64,000 bases of DNA from Sphingomicrobium sp. (GCA_025450755.1 JANWLR010000013.1:1-64000), one strand, 5' to 3'; numbered from the stretch's first letter, positions 50,897-61,737 are shown. Notes: generated by a model not told the origin, from the letters alone. Program-made: numbers and translations.

Positions 50897-52482
50897 GTGA
50901 GCCCGTGCGCGTTCTCATCGCCGACAAGATGGACGCAAAAGCGGCTGCGATTTTTCGCCAGCGCGGCATTGAAGTCGACGAGAAGCCCGGCCTCTCGGCG
51001 GACGAGTTCAACGCCATCATCGGCAATTATGACGGTCTTGCCGTGCGCAGCTCGACGAAGGTCAACGCGGCGGCGATGGACGCGGGCCTCCCTCGCTTGA
51101 AGGTGATCGGCCGCGCAGGCATTGGCGTTGATACGATCGACGTGCCCGCGGCCTCGGCGCGCGGCATCGTCGTCATGAACACGCCCTTCGGGAACTCGAT
51201 CACGACGGCAGAGCACGCGATCGCCATGCTGTTCGCACTCGCCCGCGAGATCCCCCAGGCCGACCAATCCACCCAGTCGGGCAAGTGGGAGAAGAACCGC
51301 TTCATGGGCGTCGAGCTTGCCGGAAAGACCCTCGGCCTCATCGGCTGCGGCAATATCGGCTCGATCGTCGCCGACCGTGCGCACGGGCTGAAGATGAAGG
51401 TGGTCGCCTACGATCCATTCCTCTCGCCTGAGCGCGCCGTAGAGCTGGGGGTCGACAAGGTCGAGCTGGACGAGCTGCTGAGCCGCGCGGATTTCATCAC
51501 CCTGCACACGCCGCTGACCGACCAGACGCGGGGGATTCTCAGCCGGGAGGCGCTGGCGAAGACGAAGCCCGGCGTTCGAATCGTGAACTGCGCGCGCGGG
51601 GGCCTGATCGACGAACCGGCGCTCAAGGAGGCGCTCGATAGCGGCCATGTCGCCGGCGCTGCGCTCGATGTCTTTCAGCAGGAGCCGGCGAAGGAGAATG
51701 CGCTGTTCGGAACGCCCGGACTCATCTGCACGCCGCATCTCGGCGCCTCGACCACTGAAGCGCAGGTCAATGTCGCAATCCAGGTCGCCGAGCAGATGGC
51801 GGATTTCCTGCTGCTTGGCGGAATCACCAATGCCGTGAACGTCCCTTCCCTCTCGGCAGAAGAAGCGCCTCGCCTCAAGCCGTACATGGCGCTTGCCGAA
51901 AAGCTCGGCCGGCTGGTCGGACAAATCACGGGGCCCGAGATCCGCTCAATTGATGTCGAGGTCGAGGGCGCCGCCGCCGAGCTCAACATCAAGCCGATCA
52001 CCGGTGCGGTTTTGGCCGGCGTGATGCGCACCTGGTCCGACACGGTGAACATGGTCAACGCGCCTTATCTGGCGAAGGAACGCGGGATCGCGGTGCGCGA
52101 AATCCGGAACGAAGGCGAAGGCGACTATCACACGCTCGTGGCGGTGACGGTTGGGACCGAGCAGGGCGAGAGACGGGTCGAAGGCACCTTGTTCGGTAAC
52201 CGCGCTCCGAGGCTCGTTCAGATCTTTGGAATTCCGGTCGAGGCCGAACTGACTGGCCAGATGATCTACATCGTCAACAACGACCAGCCGGGCTTTATCG
52301 GCGCGCTGGGCACCAAGCTCGGCGAGAACAAGATCAACATCGCGACCTTCAACCTCGGCCGCCGCAAGGAAGCCGGAGAAGCGGTTGCTCTCGTCGCGGT
52401 CGATGACCCGATCAGCCCCGAGGTGGCCAATCAGTTGCACGCGCTTGCGGGCGTCCGCGAAGTTGTTCCGCTCGGCTTCTGA
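50893..52482 (+). CDS. serA: D-3-phosphoglycerate dehydrogenase
   Basis: [31 protein letters not shown]...[26 protein letters not shown]...[18 protein letters not shown]-terminal ACT domain. Confidence 0.96.
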   Translation: MSEPVRVLIADKMDAKAAAIFRQRGIEVDEKPGLSADEFNAIIGNYDGLAVRSSTKVNAAAMDAGLPRLKVIGRAGIGVDTIDVPAASARGIVVMNTPFGNSITTAEHAIAMLFALAREIPQADQSTQSGKWEKNRFMGVELAGKTLGLIGCGNIGSIVADRAHGLKMKVVAYDPFLSPERAVELGVDKVELDELLSRADFITLHTPLTDQTRGILSREALAKTKPGVRIVNCARGGLIDEPALKEALDSGHVAGAALDVFQQEPAKENALFGTPGLICTPHLGASTTEAQVNVAIQVAEQMADFLLLGGITNAVNVPSLSAEEAPRLKPYMALAEKLGRLVGQITGPEIRSIDVEVEGAAAELNIKPITGAVLAGVMRTWSDTVNMVNAPYLAKERGIAVREIRNEGEGDYHTLVAVTVGTEQGERRVEGTLFGNRAPRLVQIFGIPVEAELTGQMIYIVNNDQPGFIGALGTKLGENKINIATFNLGRRKEAGEAVALVAVDDPISPEVANQLHALAGVREVVPLGF

Positions 52483-52484
52483 CG

Positions 52485-52520
52485 AAAAAAGGGCGCTCCG
52501 ACGGTTGCCCCGGAGCGCCC
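52485..52520 (-). terminator. Rho-independent terminator between convergent serA and small lipoprotein gene
   Basis: AAAAAA GGGCGCTCCG-N10-CGGAGCGCCC; on the minus strand the stem is followed by TTTTTT. Confidence 0.8.
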
Positions 52521-52557
52521 CTGCCATCCCGCCTGCGTGCGGACGGGTTGGAGCCGG

Positions 52558-52830
52558 TTACTGGCCGTTCTTGATGGCGTCCGCTTTGTTGTCGGCCGCA
52601 TTCTTCATCGCATCGGCCTTGTTGTTCGCGGCCGCCTTCATCTGATCGGCCGCATTGTCGGTCGAAGCGGTCATGTTCTCGGCGGCATTGTCGACATTCG
52701 CTTCCATCTGGTCAGCGGAATTGTCGGCGTTCGCTTCATAATTGTCGGCGGCCTGCTGCTGCGGGCTCTTGTTGCACGCTGCGAGCGATGCGAGGCCAAG
52801 AGCAATTGCCCAAATGCCAGTCGTCTTCAT
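52558..52830 (-). CDS. Small lipoprotein with 11-residue amphipathic repeats
   Basis: MKTTGIWAIALGLASLAACNKSPQQQ (lipobox), then NSADQMEANVD/NAAENMTASTD/NAADQMKAAAN/NKADAMKNAAD/NKADAIKNGQ. Confidence 0.8.
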   Translation of the reverse strand: MKTTGIWAIALGLASLAACNKSPQQQAADNYEANADNSADQMEANVDNAAENMTASTDNAADQMKAAANNKADAMKNAADNKADAIKNGQ

Positions 52831-52886
52831 GCGCTTTCCCCTGTTGTTTTGGTCACGTCCGCGTTGATCGCGGCACGGACCGGCAA

Positions 52887-52912
52887 TACGCGCAACGCGC
52901 GCTTTCTGTTCC
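52887..52912 (-). promoter_or_regulatory. Candidate EcfG-type promoter for the 11-mer lipoprotein
   Basis: Minus strand GGAAC-AGAAAGCGCGCGTTGCG-CGTA (17-bp spacer), about 57 bp upstream of the start codon. Confidence 0.5.
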
Positions 52913-52999
52913 GGCATCTCAACAATGACGGTCGCGCTGGACGCCCACGTCCCTTCCCCCTAGAGCCGCGCGGGGGCTGCACAGCAGGAAAGCTTTAAA

Positions 53000-54289
53000 G
53001 TGGGAAATGTCACCGTCATCGGCGCCCAGTGGGGCGACGAAGGCAAGGGCAAGATCGTCGACTGGCTGGCGAGCCGCGCCGACATCGTCGTTCGCTTCCA
53101 GGGCGGCCACAACGCCGGCCACACGCTTGTCGTTGGAAATCAGACCTACAAGCTCTCGCTGCTTCCGAGCGGCATCGTTCGTGGAACGCCGTCCGTCATC
53201 GGCAATGGCGTGGTGCTCGACCCCTGGGCGCTGAAGAGCGAGATTGAACGCATCCGCGAGCAGGGTGTCGAGGTCTCGCCCGAGCTGCTGACGGTGGCTG
53301 ACAATTGCCCATTGATCCTCCCAATTCACCGGGACCTCGACGCGCTTCGCGAGGATGCCTCGGGGACCGGCAAGATCGGTACGACTCGCCGTGGGATCGG
53401 GCCGGCCTACGAGGACAAGGTGGGCCGCCGGGCGATCCGCGTCTGCGATCTTGCGCACCTGGATGAGCTCGAGCCGATGCTCGATCGCCTCTGCGCGCAC
53501 CACGATGCGCTACGAGCCGGCTTCGGCGAGCCGCCGGTCGATCGCCAGCGACTCCGCAATGATCTCGCGGAGATCGCCGACTTCGTGCTTCCTTATGCAA
53601 AGCCTGCATGGCGCGACCTCGACGCGGCAGTGCGCCGCGGCAGGCGCATTCTCTTCGAGGGTGCGCAGGGCGTCTTGCTCGACGTTGACCACGGTACTTA
53701 TCCGTTCGTCACATCATCGAATACCGTGTCGGGCACCATCGCCGCGGGCAGCGGCACCGGTCCCTCGGCGGCTGGTTTCGTGCTGGGGATCACAAAGGCC
53801 TACACGACCCGCGTCGGTTCCGGCCCCTTTCCGACCGAGCAGGACAATGACACTGGCCAAAAGCTCGGCCAGCGCGGTCATGAGTTCGGCACCGTGACTG
53901 GGCGTAAGCGCCGCTGCGGCTGGTTCGATGCGGTGCTGGTCCGCCAGGCCGTCGCGGTCGGCGGACTGACCGGGATTGCGCTCACCAAGCTTGACGTCCT
54001 CGACACGTTCGAAACGGTGAAAGTCTGCACCGGCTACCGTCTCGACGGGAAGACGCTAGATTATTTGCCCGCCCATGCTGCTGACCAGGCGCGCGTCGAA
54101 CCGATATACGAGGAGATCGAGGGATGGCCCGGGTCGACTAACGGGGCTCGCAGCTGGGTCGAGCTTCCCGCGCGCGCGATCAAATATGTTCGCCGAATCG
54201 AGGAACTGATCTGCTGTCCGGTGGCGCTGGTGAGCACCTCGCCCGAGCGCGACGATACGATACTCGTAAGGGATCCGTTCGCGGGCTAG
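53000..54289 (+). CDS. purA: Adenylosuccinate synthetase
   Basis: [42 protein letters not shown]...[16 protein letters not shown] start. Confidence 0.97.
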   Translation: MGNVTVIGAQWGDEGKGKIVDWLASRADIVVRFQGGHNAGHTLVVGNQTYKLSLLPSGIVRGTPSVIGNGVVLDPWALKSEIERIREQGVEVSPELLTVADNCPLILPIHRDLDALREDASGTGKIGTTRRGIGPAYEDKVGRRAIRVCDLAHLDELEPMLDRLCAHHDALRAGFGEPPVDRQRLRNDLAEIADFVLPYAKPAWRDLDAAVRRGRRILFEGAQGVLLDVDHGTYPFVTSSNTVSGTIAAGSGTGPSAAGFVLGITKAYTTRVGSGPFPTEQDNDTGQKLGQRGHEFGTVTGRKRRCGWFDAVLVRQAVAVGGLTGIALTKLDVLDTFETVKVCTGYRLDGKTLDYLPAHAADQARVEPIYEEIEGWPGSTNGARSWVELPARAIKYVRRIEELICCPVALVSTSPERDDTILVRDPFAG

Positions 54290-54558
54290 AGCCGGATCTC
54301 AAAGCCGCTGAGGCCCTCGCGATCAGCTTCTTCGATTTCCACGTGATCGACTTGTGCGCCGGGTGGGCCTTCGCGAATGAGGTCGATGAGCGCTTCGACG
54401 GTGGCTGCCTCACCTTCGAGCTGGGCTTCAACCGAACCATCGCCGCAGTTCCGCACCCATCCGCTGACGTGCTGCGTCCGCGCTTCCTTTCGAGTCCAGG
54501 CGCGGAAGAACACGCCCTGCACGCGGCCAGTCACGAGCAGGCGCCTGGCGATCATCAC
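54286..54558 (-). CDS. acyP: Acylphosphatase
   Basis: [54 protein letters not shown], canonical signature. Confidence 0.93.
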   Translation of the reverse strand: MMIARRLLVTGRVQGVFFRAWTRKEARTQHVSGWVRNCGDGSVEAQLEGEAATVEALIDLIREGPPGAQVDHVEIEEADREGLSGFEIRL

Positions 54559-55358
54559 ACGGTCGTGATGTCCGGCGCGTCCTCTGCCTTCATGCCGACG
54601 ACATTGTAGCCTGCGTCGACGTGATGGACTTCGCCGGTAACTCCGCTGGCAAGGTCGCTCAGCAAATAGAGTCCCGCTCCGCCAACGTCCTCGATCGTCA
54701 CGTTGCGACGCAGCGGCGAATTATATTCGTTCCATTTCATGATGTAGCGGAAGTCGCCGATGCCGCTCGCAGCAAGCGTCTTGATCGGTCCGGCGGAGAT
54801 CGCATTGACGCGAATGCCCTCGGGTCCAAGGTCCGCCGCGAGATATTTGACGCTCGTCTCAAGCGCGGACTTGGCGACACCCATCACATTGTAGTGCGGA
54901 ATGACCTTCTCGGCGCCATAATAAGTCAGCGTGAGCAGCGAGCCGCCCCCGGCCATCAGCGCTCGCGCGCGCTGCGCCACGGCCACGAAGCTGTAGACCG
55001 AGATGTTCATGGTCATCAGGAAGTTGTCCATCGACGTCTCGACGAACTTCCCGCGCAGCTCATTCTTGTCCGAAAAGCCAATCGCGTGGACGACGAAGTC
55101 GAGCCGTTCCCACTGTTCCTTCAGGGCATCGAACGTCTTGTCGAGCGCCTTCATGTCGGACACGTCGCAATCGACCAGCAGTCCAGACCCAAGCTCGCTC
55201 GCAAGCGGACGTACCCGCTTTTCGAGCGCCTCACCCTGATAGGAAAAAGCGAGCTCGGCACCCTGGTCGCTGAGTGCACGTGCAATGCCCCAGGCGAGCG
55301 AACGCTCGTTGGCAAGTCCCATGATCAGCCCGCGCTTACCCTCCATCAATCCGGTCAA
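54555..55358 (-). CDS. fabI: Enoyl-[acyl-carrier-protein] reductase (NADH) FabI
   Basis: LMEGKRGLIMGLANERSLAWGIARALSDQGAELAFSYQGE...YYGAEKVIPHYNVMGVAKSALE. Confidence 0.95.
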   Translation of the reverse strand: MTGLMEGKRGLIMGLANERSLAWGIARALSDQGAELAFSYQGEALEKRVRPLASELGSGLLVDCDVSDMKALDKTFDALKEQWERLDFVVHAIGFSDKNELRGKFVETSMDNFLMTMNISVYSFVAVAQRARALMAGGGSLLTLTYYGAEKVIPHYNVMGVAKSALETSVKYLAADLGPEGIRVNAISAGPIKTLAASGIGDFRYIMKWNEYNSPLRRNVTIEDVGGAGLYLLSDLASGVTGEVHHVDAGYNVVGMKAEDAPDITTV

Positions 55359-56389
55359 AGTTGCGGCCCCTCTCTCTGCAGCACCGGTTCTACATCCTCA
55401 CCCGGCTGCGGCTCCTCGACTTCAAGCTCGTCCGTGTACGGCCCAGTATAGAGCTCGCCCTTTAGCGCGGTGGCGCCGCTTTCCGCCAGCGCTGCGTTCA
55501 GCTCTGCTCCGATGACGACGCCAAGACCGACGACGAAAAAGAAGATCAGCGCGATCATCACTCCCGCCAGGCTCCCATAGGTGCGTGTATAGCCCCCGAA
55601 GAGGCTAAGCACCGGAGCGATCAGCTCGACCGTGCCGAGCCACCAGATCGTGATGAACAAGGCTCCCGGCCATTTCCTGCACCGCGTCTTGCGATAGCGC
55701 GACGGCGTCAACGCAAAGAAGAGCGCATAGAAAGTGAAGAACAGGGTGAACGCCGGCACGAGCCGGTAGATGCCCAGGGTCGATGCGACGTCTTGAGCGA
55801 GCGGGAACCAGCGAATGATGAGCTGGTGGGCGAGCGTCAAAGCCGCGCTCACGGCGAATGCGAGCATCAGCAACAGCACCGCGCCGACGATGAGCAGGAT
55901 CGAGCCCAGGCGATATTCCCAGAACGGAGCGCAATATTTCACACCATAAGCGCGGCGCAGGATGTCACGGATCGTCTCGACAAAGCTGGTCGCCGTCCAC
56001 AGTCCGACGATCGCGCCAAGCCAGAGCAAGGTGCCGGTCCGGACGGTCAGCACTTCCTGGATCGGCTCGCGCAAGGTGGATGCCACATCCGGAGGCAGCC
56101 GACGCAGAATATTCGTCACCGTCAGCGCGGCGTCCTGGCTTTGGCCAAGCAAGTGAGCGACTGCTGCAGCGACGATGATGAACGGGAAAAGGGCGACGAT
56201 CGACAAATAAGCAAGGTTGCCGGCGTGGATGAAACCGTCATTGTAGACGCCGATCGCGACGCGCTTGAACACTTCCCAGGCAGTCAGCCGCGGTTTCAGC
56301 TTCTCCTCGACCTCCGTGCCGAACGCAGCGCGCATGCTTGCGAGGCGCTTGCGGCGCGCTTCGGGCGATTGGGGTGAAACCTCTCTCAC
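55355..56389 (-). CDS. YihY/BrkB family inner membrane protein
   Basis: Polytopic; FIHAGNLAYLSIVALFPFIIVAAAVAHLLG...WEYRLGSILLIVGAVLLLMLAFA...KWPGALFITIWWLGTVELIAPVLSLFGGYTRTYGSLAGVMIAL. Confidence 0.9.
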   Translation of the reverse strand: MREVSPQSPEARRKRLASMRAAFGTEVEEKLKPRLTAWEVFKRVAIGVYNDGFIHAGNLAYLSIVALFPFIIVAAAVAHLLGQSQDAALTVTNILRRLPPDVASTLREPIQEVLTVRTGTLLWLGAIVGLWTATSFVETIRDILRRAYGVKYCAPFWEYRLGSILLIVGAVLLLMLAFAVSAALTLAHQLIIRWFPLAQDVASTLGIYRLVPAFTLFFTFYALFFALTPSRYRKTRCRKWPGALFITIWWLGTVELIAPVLSLFGGYTRTYGSLAGVMIALIFFFVVGLGVVIGAELNAALAESGATALKGELYTGPYTDELEVEEPQPGEDVEPVLQREGPQL

Positions 56390-56414
56390 AAAAGCTGTTC
56401 TAGTCGCGGCCTTC

Positions 56415-57374
56415 CTATACGCCTAGCGACGCGCGCGGATTGCCTCCGCCGTTCCAGCTTTTGGCGAAGCCCTGCAGTTCGGGATCATCGGCAGGGATGT
56501 CGATATCCACCGTCACGAGTTGGTCTCCGCGCTTGCCGTCCTTTGCGACGAAACCCCGGCCTTTGAGGCGAAGAACCTTGCCTGAAGTCGTGCCTTTGGG
56601 GACTGTCAGCATGACCGCGCCTTCTGCCGTTGGCACTTTGACCTTTGCACCAAGGACGGCCTCCTTGAGCGAAATGGGCAGAGTCAGCCGGATATTGGTC
56701 CCGTCCCGAGTGAAGAAGCGATGCGGCTGGATCTCGATCGTGACGATTGCATCGCCGCGGCCGCCAGGCCCCTCCTGGCCTTTACCGGCAAGGCGGATCC
56801 GGGTTCCGTCCTCGAGCCCCTGCGGTAGCTTGAGGTCGATGGTCTTGCCGTCGGCAAGCGTGATCCGCTGGGGTTTGAGCGCAACGGCATCCTCGAACGG
56901 AATTTTCAGCCGATAAGCCACGTCGGCGCCTTTACCCGGTGGACGAGCGCGCTGGCGGAAACCGCTGAACGGGCCGCCGGAGCGTTGCCGCCCGCCGGTC
57001 GCAGCGCCGAACAAACCTTCGAACAGGTCGCTAAGATCGCCGGCTTCCGCGCCGCCGAAATTGAAGTTCTCAAAACCGCCCGCACCGGCTTGCGGCCCGC
57101 CGGCCCCCGCCGAATAGCCGCCGAACCCGGCACCGAACGGCATCTTCGGATTGCCGTCTTCGTCAATCTCGCCGCGGTCATATTGCGCACGCTTGTCCTT
57201 GTCGGACAGAAGATCGTAGGCCGCGGTCACCTGGGTGAAGCGCTCGGCGGCCTTCGGATTGTCTTTATTGCGGTCGGGATGAAGCTGCTTGGCAAGGCTT
57301 CGATAGGCCTTCTTGATCTCGGCCTCGCTCGCGCCTCGTTTCAGTCCCAAGCGTTGGTAGAGATCAAGTGCCAT
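56415..57374 (-). CDS. DnaJ C-terminal domain protein (CbpA-like co-chaperone)
   Basis: [44 protein letters not shown] (HPD motif), G-rich linker and C-terminal substrate domains. Start MALDLYQ at 57374. Confidence 0.9.
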   Translation of the reverse strand: MALDLYQRLGLKRGASEAEIKKAYRSLAKQLHPDRNKDNPKAAERFTQVTAAYDLLSDKDKRAQYDRGEIDEDGNPKMPFGAGFGGYSAGAGGPQAGAGGFENFNFGGAEAGDLSDLFEGLFGAATGGRQRSGGPFSGFRQRARPPGKGADVAYRLKIPFEDAVALKPQRITLADGKTIDLKLPQGLEDGTRIRLAGKGQEGPGGRGDAIVTIEIQPHRFFTRDGTNIRLTLPISLKEAVLGAKVKVPTAEGAVMLTVPKGTTSGKVLRLKGRGFVAKDGKRGDQLVTVDIDIPADDPELQGFAKSWNGGGNPRASLGV

Positions 57375-57454
57375 TATGCTTCCATGCCGTAACGATCCTT
57401 GGCTGACCAGATGGGTTGCGGTCGCCGCAGGGCCAAGCCTAAGGCCTAAGCACG

Positions 57455-58033
57455 ATGACGAGCGATCCGTTCCAATTGTTCGACGAATGGTTCGCCGAGG
57501 CGAAGGCGAGCGAGCCGAACGATCCCGAAGCGATGGCGGTTGCAACTGCTAACGGCGATGGTCGTCCCTCCGTCAGAATGGTGCTGCTCAAGGGCCATGG
57601 CCGGGACGGATTCATCTTCTACACGAACGAACGAAGCGCAAAGGCGGAGCAGATCGCGGACAATCCCCGCGCCGCATTGCTGTTCCACTGGAAATCACTG
57701 CGCAGGCAAGTCCGGATTGAAGGTTGCGTCGAACAAGTCTCCGGTGAGCAGGCTGACGCCTATTTCGCGAGCCGCGCTCGCGATTCCCAACTCGGCGCTT
57801 GGGCGTCCGATCAATCCCGCCCCCTCGACAGCCGCGCAACCTTTGAGCGGCGATTTGAGCAAGTGAAGCACCGTTTCGACGGCCAAGCCGTGCCTCGGCC
57901 GCCACATTGGGGCGGGTATCGTGTGATTGCGCAAAGCATTGAGTTCTGGTCCGACCGTCCGCACCGCCTCCACGAGCGCCGGCTTTTCAGCCGCGACGGG
58001 GATCGCTGGGTCGAGGGGCTGCTCTATCCATGA
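57455..58033 (+). CDS. pdxH: Pyridoxamine 5'-phosphate oxidase
   Basis: [64 protein letters not shown]...[27 protein letters not shown]. Confidence 0.95.
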   Translation: MTSDPFQLFDEWFAEAKASEPNDPEAMAVATANGDGRPSVRMVLLKGHGRDGFIFYTNERSAKAEQIADNPRAALLFHWKSLRRQVRIEGCVEQVSGEQADAYFASRARDSQLGAWASDQSRPLDSRATFERRFEQVKHRFDGQAVPRPPHWGGYRVIAQSIEFWSDRPHRLHERRLFSRDGDRWVEGLLYP

Positions 58034-58965
58034 CCACTGCGAAGACTTCCGCCGAGCATAGCGTTCATTCCTCGCGCGCCGCGCTTGCCAGCGTTGCCAT
58101 GGCCTTGTTCTTGCTCGTGGCCAAGGGCTGGGCGGCCTACCTCACGGATTCGACCGCGATGCTCGGCTCCCTCGCTGACACTGCACTCGACTTCATCGCC
58201 AGCCTCACGACCCTCGCTGGGGTGCGCATCGCCGCCCAGCCGGCCGACCTCGACCACCGCTTCGGACACGGCAAAGCCGAAGCGCTCGTCGCGCTTGCAC
58301 AGGTCGCGCTCATCACGTTTTCCGCCCTCGGCATCATGTGGCGGGCGACCGAGCGCCTTTTCAGCCGCGCAGAAACGCAAGCCATGGACGTCGGCATTGC
58401 CGTCTCGCTGGTCGCGATTGCGCTGACGTTCGTGCTGCTGTGGTACCAGCGGCAGGTGATCGAACGCACCGGGTCGGTCGCGATCAAGACCGACAACGTC
58501 CATTACAAGGCCGACCTCATGCTCAACGGGGCGGTGATTGTTGCGCTGGTGCTGGACCAGCTGTTCCATTTGCACGGCGCTGACGCAATTTTCGGGATCG
58601 CGATCGCGCTGTGGCTCCTGTGGGGTGCATGGCGTGCCTCGGGCGAGGCGGTCAACCAGCTAATGGACCGCGAGTGGCCGGAGGCGGAGCGACAAGAATT
58701 CCTCGACGCCGCCGGGGCATATGAAGAGCTTCGCGGCCTGCACGACTTGCGCACGCGCAAGAGCGGCACGCTCCGCTTCGTCCAGTTCCACGTCTGGGTT
58801 CCCGCGGACTGGAGCGTGCAGCAGGCGCACGATCGCCTCGACCGCGCCGAAGAGGAATTGCAGCAACGCTTCCCGGGCACAGAGATCCTGATCCACGTCG
58901 ATCCCGAGGGGCAGACCGACCGGGAGACCCTCCTTCCGCAGGAAATCACGGAGCGAGCGAATTGA
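58030..58965 (+). CDS. Cation diffusion facilitator family transporter
   Basis: DSTAMLGSLADTALDFIASLTTLAGVRIAAQPADLDHRFGHGKAEALVALAQ, CDF signature. Confidence 0.92.
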   Translation: MTTAKTSAEHSVHSSRAALASVAMALFLLVAKGWAAYLTDSTAMLGSLADTALDFIASLTTLAGVRIAAQPADLDHRFGHGKAEALVALAQVALITFSALGIMWRATERLFSRAETQAMDVGIAVSLVAIALTFVLLWYQRQVIERTGSVAIKTDNVHYKADLMLNGAVIVALVLDQLFHLHGADAIFGIAIALWLLWGAWRASGEAVNQLMDREWPEAERQEFLDAAGAYEELRGLHDLRTRKSGTLRFVQFHVWVPADWSVQQAHDRLDRAEEELQQRFPGTEILIHVDPEGQTDRETLLPQEITERAN

Positions 58966-59744
58966 CGACCATCCCATTCTTCCAGGTCGACGCCTTCGCC
59001 GAGAGGCCGCTGACTGGCAATCCGGCCGCGGTGATGCCGCTGGAGCGCTGGCTCGACGACGCGCTCCTGCAGGCGATCGCGAGCGAGAATAATCTCAGCG
59101 AAACGGCGTTCACCGCGCCGAGTGATCAGGAGGACGTCGACTTCGACCTTCGCTGGTTCACTCCTAAAGCCGAAGTCGAGATGTGCGGCCACGCGACGAT
59201 TGCTTCTGGACATATTCTGATGACAGGGTCTTCGGTCCGCTTCTCGACAAAGTCCGGGCTCATGAGAGTGACGCGCAGCGATGACCTGCTCGAGCTCGAT
59301 ATGCGCGCGGCGGTCCTTACCGAAGTCAAGGAGCCCGAACTGTGCGCTGCGCTCAGGCTTCCCGAGAAGGCTGTCTGGCTCGCCGACGGATACAATGATG
59401 CTGCGATCGTCGAGGTCGCAGACGAAAGCGCTGTGCGGGCAGTGAAACCCGATTTCAAGGCACTCGCCAAGATCCACAGAATGCCGGTCGTGACTGCGCG
59501 AGGGCAGAGCGAAGACGTCGTCAGCCGAGTGTTCGTGCCCTATCTTGGAATTGACGAAGATCCTGTGACCGGCTCGGCGCACGCGGCCCTCGTGTCTTAC
59601 TGGACCGAGCGCCTTGGCAGGAACGACTTCTCAGCGCTGCAGGCGAGCGAGCGCACGGGCGTCCTTCATTGCCGCAGAAAAGGCGATCGCGCGGTCCTTG
59701 GCGGGCATTGCCATACGGTGATCGTCGGCCAGTTCCAGCTATGA
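58962..59744 (+). CDS. PhzF family isomerase/epimerase
   Basis: PFFQVDAFAERPLTGNPAAVMPLERWLDDALLQAIASENNLSETAFTAPS...CGHATIASGHIL...EDPVTGSAHAALVSYW. TTG start, TTGA overlap with the CDF stop. Confidence 0.92.
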   Translation: MTTIPFFQVDAFAERPLTGNPAAVMPLERWLDDALLQAIASENNLSETAFTAPSDQEDVDFDLRWFTPKAEVEMCGHATIASGHILMTGSSVRFSTKSGLMRVTRSDDLLELDMRAAVLTEVKEPELCAALRLPEKAVWLADGYNDAAIVEVADESAVRAVKPDFKALAKIHRMPVVTARGQSEDVVSRVFVPYLGIDEDPVTGSAHAALVSYWTERLGRNDFSALQASERTGVLHCRRKGDRAVLGGHCHTVIVGQFQL

Positions 59745-60205
59745 AGTCTCTTGCGCTCGCATTGCTGCTTCTGGCGAGCGCCGCTCATTCCAGTCCCAAG
59801 TCTGACCGGGCGGCGATCTTGTCCGTCATTCACAATATGGAGGACGCGTGGAACCGCGGCGACTTCCGCGGCTATATGGCAGGGTTCAAGAATCCTGATG
59901 TGGTTTTCGTCTCTGGCGGCAAGCTCCAGGATGGCTGGAAGGGGACGCTCGACCATTACATCCATGATTACGGCGGATCGCCGGAGGAGCGCGGCAAGCT
60001 GCACTTCTACAACATGAAAGTGGACCTGCTCGCGCCCGACGCAGCGATGCTCATCGGCCAGTACCGGCTTCAACGTGGCAGCCGTGTCACCCAAGGAATC
60101 AACACGCGCCTGTTCAAGAAAATCCATGGGCACTGGCTGATCACCATGAACCACGTGTCCGCTTATGACGTAACGCCTAGTGCGACCGGGCCAGCAGCTC
60201 GCTAA
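59741..60205 (+). CDS. Secreted DUF4440/SnoaL-like (NTF2 fold) protein
   Basis: Signal peptide MKSLALALLLLASAAHS; DRAAILSVIHNMEDAWNRGDFRGYMAGFKNPDVVFVSGGKLQDGWKGTLDHY. Confidence 0.8.
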   Translation: MKSLALALLLLASAAHSSPKSDRAAILSVIHNMEDAWNRGDFRGYMAGFKNPDVVFVSGGKLQDGWKGTLDHYIHDYGGSPEERGKLHFYNMKVDLLAPDAAMLIGQYRLQRGSRVTQGINTRLFKKIHGHWLITMNHVSAYDVTPSATGPAAR

Positions 60206-61268
60206 GATCGCCCTTCCAGAACTTCGCCCAGCTGTGGGTCCCGTGACCGTGCGTCTGCGGGCTTTCCGGGATCAGCCGGAATCGCGCGGTCGGCATGCGC
60301 TTTAGCGCTTCGCCGGAAACCGGCAGGTTGCGCGGGTTGATGAAATCGTCCGCCGAATTGATCCACGTGAGCGGGACCTTGATGCGTTCGAGACCGGGCC
60401 AGGGATTGTAGTTTCTTGAAGAATCCAGCTGATAGATGAGGTCGTTCGCGTCGAGCGTCCTGATCGCGCTCGCGACCCGCTGCTCGGCATAGGCGCCGGC
60501 AGCCGTTCTCGTCGAATATTGCGCCTGGTAGAGCAGCGGCGCCGCGCCGGCGACGAACAACAGGTTCTCCGCAGCCCTCAGCCCGGTCAGTGGCTCACCC
60601 CTGTAATTTCCGCTTTGCCACGCCGGGTCAGCCTCGATGGAGTTGATGGCGAGCTGCCGCCACATGCGGTTGAGGCCAGCGATCTCGATCGGCTCGCAGG
60701 CGAGCGGCATCAACGCGCTCATGAAATCGGGATGCGTTTCGCCCCAGACAATGCTGTGCATACAGCCCATCGACGTGCCCATGATCAGGCGCAAGTGGCG
60801 GATGCCGAGTCCTTGGGTGAGCATTCGATATTGGGCCTCGACCATGTCGTCATAGTCGTATTTCGGAAAATGCATCCGCATGCCGTCGGACGGCTTGGAC
60901 GATCCGCCATGACCGATGTTGTCCGGAAGGATGATGTAATAGCGCGCGATGTCGAGCGGCTGTCCGGGGGCGTAAAGCTCGTCGGCGAACTGCGGCTGCA
61001 GGAACTGCTTACCGGTCCCGCCGGTGCCGTGGAGCACCATGACGGCATTGTCGATCTCGCCTGCGCCGTTGCGGTGCGGCGACCCAAGCGTCGTCACGTG
61101 CATTCGAAGGCCAGGCAAAATTTCGCCATCGCGGAAACGGAAGTCCTTGAGGACGATGTCCTGCACATGGGTCGGCCAAAGCTTTGTCGCTGGAGGTTCC
61201 GGCCCACCGCTCCAACCAGTCGGCGGAGACGCGACCTGGGCAGCAAGCAGTGCGATCAATCCGATCAT
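60177..61268 (-). CDS. Alpha/beta-fold hydrolase, homoserine O-acetyltransferase-like
   Basis: VMVLHGTGGTGKQFLQPQFADELYAPGQPLDIARYYIILPDNIGHGGSSKPSDG...RLIMGTSMGCMHSIVWGETHPDFMSALMPLAC; catalytic His in HGHGTH. Confidence 0.88.
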   Translation of the reverse strand: MIGLIALLAAQVASPPTGWSGGPEPPATKLWPTHVQDIVLKDFRFRDGEILPGLRMHVTTLGSPHRNGAGEIDNAVMVLHGTGGTGKQFLQPQFADELYAPGQPLDIARYYIILPDNIGHGGSSKPSDGMRMHFPKYDYDDMVEAQYRMLTQGLGIRHLRLIMGTSMGCMHSIVWGETHPDFMSALMPLACEPIEIAGLNRMWRQLAINSIEADPAWQSGNYRGEPLTGLRAAENLLFVAGAAPLLYQAQYSTRTAAGAYAEQRVASAIRTLDANDLIYQLDSSRNYNPWPGLERIKVPLTWINSADDFINPRNLPVSGEALKRMPTARFRLIPESPQTHGHGTHSWAKFWKGDLSELLARSH

Positions 61269-61272
61269 GGCT

Positions 61273-61737
61273 TCAGCCTTTCAGCTTTGCTTCGAGCGCG
61301 TCGATCAGCGGCAATTGGCTTTTCAGCATCATTGTCCGTGCTTGGGAAAGTGACATCCAGCGCGCCTCGACCACTTCCGGGAATCGCTCCATTCGCCCGC
61401 TGCGCGGCGGCCATTCCAGCTCGAAGTCATTGGAGCAGATCGCGGCGGCGTCAAGGTCGCCCTCCACGGCGAAAGCATCGACGAACTTGCCGCCGGCCTG
61501 TCGGACAACCGCCAACGGGAAGGGGATCGTGTCCAGTTCGGTCCCGGTTTCTTCGGCGAACTCGCGAAGTGCCGCTTCGGCTGGCCTTTCCCCGGGCTCG
61601 ACTACCCCCTTGGGAATCATCCACGCGCCAACATGTTTGTTGCGCCAATATGGACCGCCGGGCTTGATGAGCAGGACCTGCGTTTCGCCGTCTTGCTGAC
61701 GAAAGAGGAGGATTCCGGCGCTAAGCGGCTGCGGCAT
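61273..61737 (-). CDS. NUDIX hydrolase
   Basis: Nudix box [27 protein letters not shown]. Confidence 0.93.
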   Translation of the reverse strand: MPQPLSAGILLFRQQDGETQVLLIKPGGPYWRNKHVGAWMIPKGVVEPGERPAEAALREFAEETGTELDTIPFPLAVVRQAGGKFVDAFAVEGDLDAAAICSNDFELEWPPRSGRMERFPEVVEARWMSLSQARTMMLKSQLPLIDALEAKLKG

